Source of the DNA: Pseudomonas ovata
GTDB lineage: Bacteria; Pseudomonadota; Gammaproteobacteria; Pseudomonadales; Pseudomonadaceae
DNA length: 64,000 nt
Reading direction: 5' to 3'
Assembly (NCBI RefSeq): GCF_003131185.1
Contig: NZ_QFFU01000012.1
Coordinates: forward strand, 1-64,000
The notes below the pieces were generated by a model. The model was not told where the DNA came from. It saw only the letters and a list, made by a program, of their open reading frames with translations, and did not search any database. A program made the translations under genes and the position numbers. Shown piece by piece: positions 35,859 through 44,779 of the stretch. Within the stretch, counting starts at the first letter, position 1. Each line of letters opens with the position of its first letter.

Positions 35859-37520
35859 ATGCTGACCCTGCTCGATCTATTGTCTGCCGTGGCCCTGCTG
35901 ATCTGGGGCACCCATATTGTGCGTACCGGCATCCTGCGGGTGTACGGCACGCCGCTGCGCCGTGTCCTGGGCCAGAACATGTCACGTCGGCCGCTGGCCT
36001 TCGTCGCCGGCATCCTGGTCACCGCCGTGGTGCAGAGCAGCAATGCCACGGCCATGCTGGTCACCTCGTTCGTGGGCCAGGGCCTGATGACCCTGCCGCC
36101 GGCGCTGGCGATCATGCTCGGGGCCGATGTCGGCACCGCCCTGATGTCGCGGGTACTGACCTTCGACCTGTCGTGGCTGTCACCGCTGCTGATCTTCCTG
36201 GGCGTGGTGTTCTTCCTGTCACGCAAGCAGACCCGCGCCGGGCAACTGGGTCGGGTCGCCATCGGCCTGGGCCTGATCATCCTGGCGCTGCAACTGATCG
36301 TCAGCGCCGCCGCGCCCATCACCCAGGCCAGCGGGGTCAAGGTGCTGTTCGCCTCGCTGACCGGCGATTTCCTGCTTGATGCGCTGGTTGGCGCGCTGTT
36401 CGCCCTGATTTCCTACTCCAGCCTGGCAGCGGTGCTGCTCACCGCAACCCTGGCCGGGGCCGACATCATCAGCCTGCACGTGGCCATCGGCCTGGTGGTG
36501 GGCGCCAATATCGGCAGCGGCCTGCTGGCCTTTCTCAGCACCAGCATGCAGAACGTGCCGGGGCGCCAGGTGGCGCTGGGCAGCCTGCTGTTCAAACTGC
36601 TGGGCCTGGTGCTGATCATGCCGGTGCTCGACCCGCTGGTGAACTGGCTCGACAGCCTGGGGTTCTCGTCGCAGGAGCTGGTGATCGGTTTTCATGTGCT
36701 CTACAACACCGCCCGCTGCCTGCTGATGCTGCCCTTTGTCAGCCCGATGGCACGGCTGTGCGCCAGCCTGCTGCAACAACCGGCCGAGACCACCGGCCCC
36801 GCACGCGCCCGGCACCTTGACCTGACAGCGCTGGACACCCCCAGCCTGGCGCTGGCCAATGCCGTGCGTGAGACCCTGCGCATGGGCGACCTGCTCGAAA
36901 GCATGCTGGCCTCGATGCAAGGCGTGCTGCGCGGCACGCAGACCACCGTCAGCCTGGAAATGCGCCGCCTCAACGAAGACGTCGAAGCCCTGTACAGCGC
37001 CATCAAGCTGTACCTGGCGCAAATGCCCCGCGAAGAGCTGGGCGAGCAGGACAACCGGCGCTGGGCCGAGATCATCGAGCTGACCATCAACCTGGAAATG
37101 GCCAGCGGCCTGATCGAGCGCATGCTGCGCAAGATCCAGCAGCAGAAGACCGCCCAGCGCCGCTCGTTTTCCGAGGTCGGCCTTGAGGAGCTGTCGGACC
37201 TGCACACCCAGTTGCAGTCCAACCTGCGCCTGGGCCTGTCGGTGTTCCTGAGCGGCGACCCGCAGAGTGCCCGCCAGTTGCTGCGTGAAAAACGTCGCTT
37301 TCGCGCACTGGAACGGCGCCTGGCGCATGCGCATGTCAACCGATTGCAACGTAAAGTGGTGCAGAGTCTGGAAACCAGTTCACTGCATCTGGAAATCATG
37401 GCCGACATGAAACGCCTCAATTCGCTGTTCTGCAGCAGCGCCTACGCGGTGCTCGAAACGGTCGATACCGGCGCGCTGTCCAGCGAGGGCGAAAGCAGCG
37501 TGGCCGAACAATCGATCTGA
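35859..37520 (+). CDS. Na/Pi-cotransporter family protein with PhoU-like tail
   Basis: 553-residue NptA/YjbB-type membrane protein. Residues 1-300 have two inverted transport repeats. The first contains VVQSSNATAMLVTSF (QSS motif) and GADVGT. In the second the equivalent motif reads YSSLAAVLLT instead of QSS, followed by GANIGSG. The cytoplasmic C-terminal region (residues 330-530) is helical and PhoU-like. It likely exports or cycles phosphate. The start at 35859 is preferred over an upstream in-frame GTG/ATG because it gives the normal N-terminus. Confidence 0.87.
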   Translation: MLTLLDLLSAVALLIWGTHIVRTGILRVYGTPLRRVLGQNMSRRPLAFVAGILVTAVVQSSNATAMLVTSFVGQGLMTLPPALAIMLGADVGTALMSRVLTFDLSWLSPLLIFLGVVFFLSRKQTRAGQLGRVAIGLGLIILALQLIVSAAAPITQASGVKVLFASLTGDFLLDALVGALFALISYSSLAAVLLTATLAGADIISLHVAIGLVVGANIGSGLLAFLSTSMQNVPGRQVALGSLLFKLLGLVLIMPVLDPLVNWLDSLGFSSQELVIGFHVLYNTARCLLMLPFVSPMARLCASLLQQPAETTGPARARHLDLTALDTPSLALANAVRETLRMGDLLESMLASMQGVLRGTQTTVSLEMRRLNEDVEALYSAIKLYLAQMPREELGEQDNRRWAEIIELTINLEMASGLIERMLRKIQQQKTAQRRSFSEVGLEELSDLHTQLQSNLRLGLSVFLSGDPQSARQLLREKRRFRALERRLAHAHVNRLQRKVVQSLETSSLHLEIMADMKRLNSLFCSSAYAVLETVDTGALSSEGESSVAEQSI

Positions 37521-37579
37521 ACCGACCGGCGGCAGCGAAGTCTGTTGAATTCAACCGGCCCGCAAGGAAAAGCCGCTTT

Positions 37580-38974
37580 ATGCGTTGCCTGCTGTTCATC
37601 TGTCTGCTTCTCGGCGCGCTGCCGGCGCTTGCCCTGGACCGCCTGCAAGCCCAGGGGTACCTGTTGCCCAATGGCTTGCAGGTGCTGCTCAAGCCCGGCT
37701 ACGACAAGGGCCATGTGGCGATCCGGCTGGTGGTCGGCGTCGGCTTCGATGACTTTCCATGCGAGGCCAAGGAGCTCCCGCACCTGCTTGAACACTTGAT
37801 GTTCAGCGGCATCGACGACAGCGGCGAAGGCGGCCTGGAAGAGCGCATGCAGGCCCTTGGGGGCGACTGGAATGCCTTTACCAGCAACGCCGATACCACT
37901 TTCGTGATCGAGGCCCCGGCGCGCAACCAGCGCAAGGTGCTCGATCTGCTGATGGACGTGCTGACCCGCACCGAGCTGACCCAGGAACGCCTGGACACGG
38001 TCAGGCGCATCGTCGCCCGCGAAGACGGCGGCCATACCTCGCGCCTGCAAAAGCTGCTCGACCAGCGCGACCCCAGCCACAGTGCCAGCAACCAGTTGGC
38101 CAGTGAGATGGGGCTGAAATGCGCCGCCCGCTCCGAAGTCGACGACATCCCGCTGCAGGCGCTGCAAGAAGCGCTGGCGACCTGGTACGCGGCCAACAAT
38201 ATGACCCTGATCGTGGTCGGCGACCTCGACAAGCTGCTGCCCGGTTATGTGCAGCGCGTCTATGGCAAGCTTGCTGCCACCGAGCCGGTCGAACGCCGGG
38301 CACTGGCCAGTGCCGGACACCCGGCCGAAAAACGCCGCATCCTGCCGCGCGGCATGCTGGGCGAGAACGCCCGCCTGCATCTGATCTTTCGCGAACCACC
38401 GCTGGCTGATCAGCACGACGAAATTTGGGAACTGGTCAAGGCCAACCTGGAGTGGGCGCTGTACAGCGAACTGCGCCTGAAGCGCGGGCTGTCCTACGGC
38501 CCGTCGGTGGAGCGCGAGGTGTTTGGCGACACCGGCCTGATGAGCCTGATCGTCGATGTCGACCGCAGCGACCTGAAACAGGCCGAACAGGCCATCACTG
38601 CACTGCTGGTGCAATTGCGCCGCGATGGCCTGCAAGCCGACAGCTTTGCGCGCCTCAAGCAAGTCGCCATCGACCGCCAGGCCTGGGCCGTGCAGGGCAA
38701 CAGTGCGCTGGCCGACTATTATTGGGGCGCGCTCAACGACTATGAAGACGGCCGCTTCAGCGACCCGGCCAAACGCATCAAGGCCGTGAGCCTGGAAAGC
38801 ACCAACCAGGCCCTGCGCCAGTTGCTGGAGCAGCCTGGCTATGTACGCATTCAGCAACCACGCTTCAGCTACGACGGCCTGTACTGGCTGGCAGTGGGCG
38901 TTCTGTGGCTGGTGGTCCTGCTGCTGGCCGGCGGGTGGTGGTATCGATATGGCAGAAAGCCCAAGTCGCGATAG
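37580..38974 (+). CDS. M16-family zinc protease, membrane-anchored
   Basis: 464-residue insulinase-family peptidase. A signal peptide (residues 1-19, ALA) is followed by the active M16A domain. The zinc motif His68-x2-Glu71-His72 (LPHLLEHLMFSG) is intact. A second, substrate-binding M16C-type domain occupies about residues 170-400. The C-terminus has a hydrophobic span (YWLAVGVLWLVVLLLAGGWW) followed by a basic tail (RYGRKPKSR), indicating a periplasmic protease tethered to the inner membrane. No partner M16 gene is adjacent. Confidence 0.88.
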   Translation: MRCLLFICLLLGALPALALDRLQAQGYLLPNGLQVLLKPGYDKGHVAIRLVVGVGFDDFPCEAKELPHLLEHLMFSGIDDSGEGGLEERMQALGGDWNAFTSNADTTFVIEAPARNQRKVLDLLMDVLTRTELTQERLDTVRRIVAREDGGHTSRLQKLLDQRDPSHSASNQLASEMGLKCAARSEVDDIPLQALQEALATWYAANNMTLIVVGDLDKLLPGYVQRVYGKLAATEPVERRALASAGHPAEKRRILPRGMLGENARLHLIFREPPLADQHDEIWELVKANLEWALYSELRLKRGLSYGPSVEREVFGDTGLMSLIVDVDRSDLKQAEQAITALLVQLRRDGLQADSFARLKQVAIDRQAWAVQGNSALADYYWGALNDYEDGRFSDPAKRIKAVSLESTNQALRQLLEQPGYVRIQQPRFSYDGLYWLAVGVLWLVVLLLAGGWWYRYGRKPKSR

Positions 38975-38997
38975 GCTATAGCCAGGTGCCATGCTGA

Positions 38998-39062
38998 AGC
39001 GGCTTCAGTCGCGATCCGCTTCAGCCGCGACGGCACCATTCCCGGCTGAAGCCGGTCCTACA
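38998..39062. repeat. REP-like repeat, copy 2
   Basis: Contains the inverted pieces GGCTTCAGTCGCGATCCGCT and TTCCCGGCTGAAGCCGGTCCT in the gap between the M16 gene and the next gene. It belongs to the same family as the copies near 35.67 kb and 55.43 kb. Confidence 0.6.
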
Positions 39063-39112
39063 GTTAACCGCAGCGCCACGATTCCATGCCGCCTCTCATG
39101 AAGTGAAGTCAA

Positions 39113-40303
39113 ATGCCCAACTGGAATTCCATGCTCAACCGTGTGCTGGGCCTGATGCAGCGTTATCCGGGCATCATCGCGCTGGGTGGTTTCATCTCCG
39201 GGGTTGGCAGCTTCATCCTGGTCGACCGCCAGGCCGGGCTGGCCAACTGGATCGCGGTGGTGATGCTGCTCAGCTGGGTCTGGCTGATGGTCGAAAACAG
39301 CGTGGTCAGCCTGTTTCGCAAGACCTTTGGCAAAGAGGTACCGCAAGGGTTGCTGCGCTACGGCACGCAGATGATCCACCAGGAAAGCCTGTTCTTCGTC
39401 TTGCCGTTCTTCTTTGTGACCACCACCTGGAACAGCGGCCAGGCCGCGTTCACGGCGCTGCTGGGCGCTGCCGGGCTGATCTCGATCATCGACCCGTTGT
39501 ACTACCGTTGGCTCGCGCCGCGGCGCTGGCTGTTCATGGCGTTGCACACCCTGACCCTGTTCGCTGCGCTGCTGACGGCACTACCGATCATCCTGCATTT
39601 GACCACTACCCAGAGCTACAAACTGGCGCTGGGCATTGCCATGCTGCTGTCGTTCCCCAGCCTGGCATCGAGCTTTCCGATCAACACCTGGCGCCGTGGC
39701 GTGGCGCTGGTGCTGGTAACGCTGGCCGCGGGCGGTGCCGGCTGGATGCTGCGCTCCTGGGTGCCGCCGGCCACCTTGTGGCTGACCGAAGTGGCGGTCA
39801 GCACCACGTTTGACAACAAGACCCGCACCCCCGGCGACACCATTCGCCAGATCAGCGCCAGCCAGTTGCGCCGCGAAGGGCTCTACGCCTACACCTCGAT
39901 CAATGCGCCGCGCGGGCTTGAGGAGCGCATCTACCATGTATGGCGGCGTGACGGTGAGGAGGTCGATCGCATCGCCCTGGACATTCATGGCGGGCGCAAG
40001 GAGGGTTACCGCGCCTGGACCCACAAGCGCAATTTCCCGCCCGAGGTGGCCGGGCGCTGGCAGGTGAGGGTCCTGACCGAAGACGGGCAGATGATTGGCG
40101 TGCTGCGCTTTGAAGTCACCGACAGCGACCAGCCGGCGGTGACCCGGCCGGACGGGCGCATCATCAAGCTCAAGCCGGGTGGCGACGGGGGCGGGAACGA
40201 GGCACCCGCAGCCGACGCAGCGCCGACCGAGGCGAAACCCGAAGAAAAACAGCAGCAGGAGCCAGCGCCTGAATCACAACCGGCGCCCGCCCAGGCGCCC
40301 TGA
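39113..40303 (+). CDS. Membrane protein with DUF2914-like C-terminal domain
   Basis: 396-residue protein. Residues 15-230 hold six to seven hydrophobic spans. Residues 250-345 form a domain resembling DUF2914 (IYHVWRRDGEEVDRIALDIH, then WTHKRNFPPEVAGRWQVRVL). Residues 355-396 are a Pro/Ala/Glu/Gln-rich low-complexity tail. The combination suggests a polytopic protein presenting a small extracytoplasmic beta domain. No function is known. Confidence 0.75.
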   Translation: MPNWNSMLNRVLGLMQRYPGIIALGGFISGVGSFILVDRQAGLANWIAVVMLLSWVWLMVENSVVSLFRKTFGKEVPQGLLRYGTQMIHQESLFFVLPFFFVTTTWNSGQAAFTALLGAAGLISIIDPLYYRWLAPRRWLFMALHTLTLFAALLTALPIILHLTTTQSYKLALGIAMLLSFPSLASSFPINTWRRGVALVLVTLAAGGAGWMLRSWVPPATLWLTEVAVSTTFDNKTRTPGDTIRQISASQLRREGLYAYTSINAPRGLEERIYHVWRRDGEEVDRIALDIHGGRKEGYRAWTHKRNFPPEVAGRWQVRVLTEDGQMIGVLRFEVTDSDQPAVTRPDGRIIKLKPGGDGGGNEAPAADAAPTEAKPEEKQQQEPAPESQPAPAQAP

Positions 40304-40306
40304 GGG

Positions 40307-41548
40307 TCAGTTGGCGGTGGCGCCGAAGAACCAGTAGCAGACGAAAATGGCGGCCACCACACCGGCAAACTCGGCCAGCAGGGCGCAGCCCACCGCGTGC
40401 CGGGCACGCTGGATGCCCACGGCACCGAAGTACACCGCCAGCACATAGAACGTGGTCTCGGTGCTGCCCTGGATGGTGGCGGCCACCAGCGCGGCAAAAC
40501 TGTCGACGCCCTGGACCTGCATGGTCTCGATCAACAGTGCCCGCGCGGCGCTACCGGAGAACGGCTTGACCATCGCGGTGGGCAGCGCCTCGACAAAGCG
40601 GGTGTCCCAGCCCAGCCAGCCGACCAGGTGTCGGATGCCCTCCAGGCCGAAATCCAGCGCACCCGACGCGCGCAGCACACCGACCGCACAGAGCATGGCC
40701 ACCAGATAGGGCAGCAGGTTTTTGGCCACGTCGAAGCCCTCCTTGGCACCCTCGACGAACGACTCGTAGACCTTGACCTTGCGCAACGCCCCGACCAGCA
40801 GGAACAGCATGATCAGGCCGAACAGGGTGAGGTTGCCCAGGATCGACGACAGGCCGGCCAGGGCCGTGGCCGACAGGGTGCCCAGAAACGCCATGAAGCC
40901 ACCCAGCAGCAGTGCGCCGGGCACCAGGTAGGCGAGCACCACCGGGTCCCACAGACGCAGGCGCTGCATGATCGCCACCGACAGCAGGCCCACCAGGGTC
41001 GAGGCGCTGGTGGCCAGCAGGATGGGCAGGAACACCAGGGTCGGGTCAGCGGCACCTTGCTGGGCGCGGTACATAAAGATGGTGACCGGCAGCAGGGTCA
41101 GTGACGAGGCATTGAGCACCAGAAACAGGATCTGTGCGTTGCTGGCGATGGTCTTGCTCGGGTTGAGTTCCTGCAGGGCCTTCATGGCCTTTAGGCCGAT
41201 GGGCGTGGCGGCATTGTCCAGGCCCAGGCCGTTGGCAGCGAAGTTGAGGGTGATCAGCCCCAGCGCCGGGTGCCCGGCGGGTACCTCAGGCATCAGGCGG
41301 CGAAACAACGGGCTCAGGGCCTTGCCCAGCCAGTCGACGATGCCGGCCTGCTCGGCGATGCGCAAAAAGCCCAGCCACAGGGTCAGGGTGCCGAACAGCA
41401 GGACCATGACCTCGACCGACAGCTTGGCCATGCCGAAGATGCTCTCGACCATCGCGGCAAACACACCCGCATTACCGCCGACCAGCCATTGCGCCATCGC
41501 GGCCACCATCGCCACGACGAAAAAACCAAGCCACAGGCCATTGAGCAT
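40307..41548 (-). CDS. Nucleoside-recognition (SpmA/SpmB-like fusion) membrane protein
   Basis: 413-residue polytopic protein with two Gate/nucleoside-recognition domains. The first (residues 40-200) has LGLDNAATPIGLKAMKALQE, as in SpmA. The second (residues 230-405) has PYLVAMLCAVGVLRASG and GSTETTFYVLAVYFGAVGI, as in SpmB. In Bacillus these are two separate spore-maturation proteins; in proteobacteria the fused form is common and its substrate unknown. The start at 41548 follows GGGGGTG. Confidence 0.85.
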   Translation of the reverse strand: MLNGLWLGFFVVAMVAAMAQWLVGGNAGVFAAMVESIFGMAKLSVEVMVLLFGTLTLWLGFLRIAEQAGIVDWLGKALSPLFRRLMPEVPAGHPALGLITLNFAANGLGLDNAATPIGLKAMKALQELNPSKTIASNAQILFLVLNASSLTLLPVTIFMYRAQQGAADPTLVFLPILLATSASTLVGLLSVAIMQRLRLWDPVVLAYLVPGALLLGGFMAFLGTLSATALAGLSSILGNLTLFGLIMLFLLVGALRKVKVYESFVEGAKEGFDVAKNLLPYLVAMLCAVGVLRASGALDFGLEGIRHLVGWLGWDTRFVEALPTAMVKPFSGSAARALLIETMQVQGVDSFAALVAATIQGSTETTFYVLAVYFGAVGIQRARHAVGCALLAEFAGVVAAIFVCYWFFGATAN

Positions 41549-41640
41549 CACACACCCCCGCAAAGTAGGCGGGGATGATAACGGTCAGGGCGCAGGGAGG
41601 GAAATGACAGGACGGCGGTGTCGGTCCTGCGGACCTTTCG

Positions 41641-41790
41641 CGACCGTTGGTCGCTCCTACGAATGTGCCAGGCTCTGAATGGGAGTCGACACAGAAACCG
41701 TAGGAGCGACCATCGGTCGCTCCTACCGATGTGTGCCAGGCCCTGAATGGGAGTCGACACAGACACCGTAGGAGCGACCATCGGTCGCGA
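41641..41790. repeat. Tandem repeat of about 66-68 bp built on a REP palindrome
   Basis: Two near-identical units (41641-41706, 41707-41774) and the start of a third (41775-41790) lie in direct orientation. Each begins with the small palindrome CGACCATCGGTCG(CTCCTAC) and continues GCCAGGCCCTGAATGGGAGT followed by CGACACAGA. The units differ by a few substitutions and a 2-base insertion. Confidence 0.85.
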
Positions 41791-41816
41791 ATGCTGATTG
41801 CCAGGCGCAGAAGCGA

Positions 41817-43145
41817 TCAGTCGGCCGGCACGGCCACCGGCTGCGGATCCTTGCTGCGCCAGTGGGGCAGCGAGTTCCAGTAGCGCTCGCCCTTGGCGTC
41901 GTCGTACAGGCCTTCCCAGCGCGAGATCACCAGCACGGCCAGGGCGTTGCCGATCACGTTGAGGGCGGTGCGCGCCATGTCCATGATGCGGTCGACACCA
42001 GCAATGAAGGCCAGGCCCTCAAGCGGGATGCCCACGCTGCCCAGCGTCGCCAGCAGCACCACGAAGGACACGCCCGGCACGCCGGCGATGCCCTTGGAGG
42101 TGACCATCAGGGTCAGCACCAGCATCAGTTGCTGGCCCAGCGACAGGTCGATGCCATACAGCTGGGCAATGAAGATCGCCGCAATGCTCTGGTACAGGGT
42201 CGAACCGTCGAGGTTGAACGAATAGCCGGTCGGCACCACGAAGCTGCAGATGGCCTTGGGCGCACCGTAGGCTTCCATCTTGCTGATGATGCGCGGCAGG
42301 GCGGTTTCGGAACTGGCGGTGGAATAGGCCAGGATCAGCTCATCCTTGAAGATGCGCATCAGCTTGATCACCGAGAAACCAAACAGGCGGGCAATCAGGC
42401 CCAGCACCACCAGGGCGAAGAAGGCGATGGCCACGTAGACCAGGATCACCAGCTTGGCCAGCGGCAGCAGCGAGGCAAAACCGAAGTTGGCCACGGTAAC
42501 GGCGATCAGTGCGAACACGCCGATCGGCGCATAGGCCATGATCATGTGGGTGACCTTGAACATGGTCTCCGACACGCCCTGGAACATCTTCACCAGCGGG
42601 TCGCGCACTTCGGCCTGCAGACTGGCCAGGCCCATGCCGAACATCACCGAGAAGAAGATGATCGGCAGCATGTCGCCACGGGCCACGGCAGCAAAAATGT
42701 TCGACGGGATCAGGTTGAGGATCGTGGCGATAAAGGCATGGTCATGCTGCACTTCGGCGGTGGTCGCCATGTACTTGGAGATGTCAGATGTGCCCAGGGT
42801 GCTCATGTCGATCCCGGCGCCCGGCTGGAACAGGTTGCCCAGCACCAGGCCGACGACGATGGCAATAGTGGTCACGATCTCGAAGTAGAGGATGGTCTTC
42901 AGACCGATGCTGCCCAGCTTCTTGGCATCACCCACACCCGCGATGCCGACGATCAGCGAGGCGACCACGATCGGCACCACGATCATCTTGATCAGGCGAA
43001 TGAAAATATCGCCTGCCGGTTGCAGGATATTGCTGATCCACCAGGCCTTCTCGGCACTGAAGTGGTTGAGCAGGGCGCCCAGGGCGATGCCCAGCACCAG
43101 ACCGATCAGAATCTGCCAGGCCAGACTCAGTTTTGCCTTCTTCAT
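41817..43145 (-). CDS. gltP: Glutamate/aspartate:proton symporter
   Basis: 442-residue dicarboxylate/amino acid:cation symporter. Family blocks are IRLIKMIVVPIVVASLIVGI, the serine-rich re-entrant loop AYSTASSETALPRIISKMEA, the GYSFNLDGSTLYQSIAAIF motif and HP2-type TSKGIAGVPGVSFVVLLATL. The N-terminal basic stretch MKKAKLSLAWQILIGLVLGI and the length fit GltP. In P. aeruginosa gltP also lies near ivy and algB. Confidence 0.92.
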   Translation of the reverse strand: MKKAKLSLAWQILIGLVLGIALGALLNHFSAEKAWWISNILQPAGDIFIRLIKMIVVPIVVASLIVGIAGVGDAKKLGSIGLKTILYFEIVTTIAIVVGLVLGNLFQPGAGIDMSTLGTSDISKYMATTAEVQHDHAFIATILNLIPSNIFAAVARGDMLPIIFFSVMFGMGLASLQAEVRDPLVKMFQGVSETMFKVTHMIMAYAPIGVFALIAVTVANFGFASLLPLAKLVILVYVAIAFFALVVLGLIARLFGFSVIKLMRIFKDELILAYSTASSETALPRIISKMEAYGAPKAICSFVVPTGYSFNLDGSTLYQSIAAIFIAQLYGIDLSLGQQLMLVLTLMVTSKGIAGVPGVSFVVLLATLGSVGIPLEGLAFIAGVDRIMDMARTALNVIGNALAVLVISRWEGLYDDAKGERYWNSLPHWRSKDPQPVAVPAD

Positions 43146-43817
43146 GTCGTTACCTATATGCGAAGTGCCTGGACCGCCCGGGAACCATGGCGTCGCCCTG
43201 CCTTGTTCCGCAGCAGGTACGCGTCATGGAAATAAAGCCCCGGACAGCCCACAGGAAGTCACCGCAAGCGAGCGTCCGAGCTCAATGGCAGGCGAAAAAA
43301 GGCGCAACTATTCCGGCGGCAGAAAGACACGTCTAATGCCATATCGGCCTAAGTCATGCAGAATCGGCATAGAAAAACTGACAAGCAGTCATTGGCAGTG
43401 GTTGAGAATGATGCCGTGATAGGGCGCAGACGTGGCTGAAACGTCGTCTGCAGGCTGGCAAGGGGTGGCGCGTCGTTATGACCCGACTTGAGCGGGTTTG
43501 GCGAAAAGCCCTACATGATTTACTGGATATACGGTCGCGAGCGTAGGACGCCGCAACGTCCTGAATCAAAATCCCAGGCATTAAAAAGCGCCACACAAGC
43601 CGATGATTACAAGGAATCGTATTCGACTGGCATGGCGCTTCACCTGACCCGGCCCTCAGCGGAGGCACTCCCTGTACCCCTAGGTCACACCGATCATGCA
43701 ACGATCAATGCGTCCCGGCCCCCTGGTCATGTGCGTACCCTCCTCGGGCCGCACAGCGTTGATAAAGAAACGATTGGACAGGCACCGTTCTTTACCTGTG
43801 AACATTCTTGCCGCCTG
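43146..43817. other. Gene-free region upstream of gltP
   Basis: 672 bases with no convincing gene on either strand; open frames here have unnatural composition and no ribosome sites. It contains a 7-bp-arm hairpin GCAGACG / CGTCTGC (43426-43451) and another AGGACG / CGTCCT (43542-43560). It should hold the gltP promoter and the 3' end of the ivy transcript. An undetected small RNA cannot be excluded. Confidence 0.4.
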
Positions 43818-44285
43818 TCAGTACCAGTTCGGGTCCTTTTTAAGCTGCTCTTTAAGCAGCTTTTGCACGCCCTCGTCAGGCTTGCCCAGGAACCGATAAT
43901 CCGCATGTCTTGTGGGCGACTTGTCAGACGGCAGCCCGGCAGGGACTTCGACCAACATGGCGTATATGTCGTCCTTGTCATCCATGCTGGCTGCCACGAT
44001 CAGACGTTTGCTGCGGCAGGTATCAGCGGTCTCGCACAGCGGCCCTACCAGATACCGGTCGCCGTCTTCAGTGGTGGCCGTCATTTGTTCGGATGTTCCC
44101 GACAGGTTCATGACCCATTCGGGTAACCGCTCCTCCTTTTGCACGACCTTGGTCCAGGCCTGGCGATACTCGGGGGAGCTTTGCAGCAATTCGTTGGCCC
44201 GTGTCTGTCCATCATTGGCGGCCAGAGCCGCGGCACTGCCGCCCATCAACAGGGCGGCTGCCAATGCAGGAATGGCGGTGTGCAC
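43818..44285 (-). CDS. Ivy-family protein (lysozyme-inhibitor-like, divergent loop)
   Basis: 155-residue exported protein. Signal peptide residues 1-22 (LMGGSAAALAA). The rest fits the Ivy family, including WVMNLSGTSEQM, the exposed disulfide loop and the end GVQKLLKEQLKKDPNWY. The inhibitory loop of E. coli Ivy reads CKPHDC; here it is CETADTC and lacks the histidine. It therefore resembles the second P. aeruginosa paralogue near gltP, and lysozyme inhibition is uncertain. It starts with GTG one base after the upstream gene's stop, suggesting translational coupling. Confidence 0.75.
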   Translation of the reverse strand: MHTAIPALAAALLMGGSAAALAANDGQTRANELLQSSPEYRQAWTKVVQKEERLPEWVMNLSGTSEQMTATTEDGDRYLVGPLCETADTCRSKRLIVAASMDDKDDIYAMLVEVPAGLPSDKSPTRHADYRFLGKPDEGVQKLLKEQLKKDPNWY

Positions 44286-44286
44286 C

Positions 44287-44451
44287 TTAGCCTCGACCGC
44301 GACGACCGAAGAAGAACGACACGACGAACATCACCAGGAATACGACGAACAGAATCTTCGCGATACCGGTAGCCGTGCCTGCGATACCACCGAAGCCCAG
44401 TACTGCCGCAACGATGGCGATGATCAGAAACGTGATAGCCCAACTCAACAT
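44287..44451 (-). CDS. DUF1328 small membrane protein (YtjA family)
   Basis: 54-residue protein with two hydrophobic helices ([20 protein letters not shown] and [19 protein letters not shown]) and a basic tail GRRGRG, matching DUF1328/YtjA. These are often stress-induced membrane peptides of unknown role. The start at 44451 is preceded by AAGGAGT. It is the first gene of a pair with the Ivy-like gene. Confidence 0.85.
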
Positions 44452-44488
44452 GGTGATACTCCTTGACTGCTTGGTGAATTCGATCAGG

Positions 44489-44779
44489 TCAGAAAACCCA
44501 GCGCTGCTGATAGGGCTGTGCTGGTACGTCCTGTGACACCAGTCGGTCGACCGGCATCTTGTTGGCGGTGGCGGGTGCGGAAACCGGCGTGTGCAGTTGA
44601 CTCGAAGGCAGGGCATGGGACATGAACGTCTGATGAATCGCCACCGCTTGCTGCGCTTGTTCCCAGCGTTGCAACTGCTGGGCACCGAGCAGGACAAGCA
44701 GCACGATCAGACTGGCGAAGAGACCTTGCTGAACCCGCAGGGGCGAGAGGTGCAATTGGGCAATGCGCAGACTGTTCAT
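44489..44779 (-). CDS. Small single-span membrane protein, function unknown
   Basis: 96 residues: a short cytoplasmic start ([19 protein letters not shown]), one membrane span ([17 protein letters not shown]), then a Gln/Ala/Pro-rich periplasmic segment. I do not recognise the family. It has GGAGGG upstream and is followed by DUF1328 in the same direction. Codon use looks normal. It is plausible but less certain than its neighbours. Confidence 0.65.

Noticed and set aside
43354..43701. 115-codon minus-strand frame in the gltP upstream gap
   Set aside because: Residue composition (Arg/Ser/Cys/His-rich) is unlike a real protein, and there is no ribosome site.
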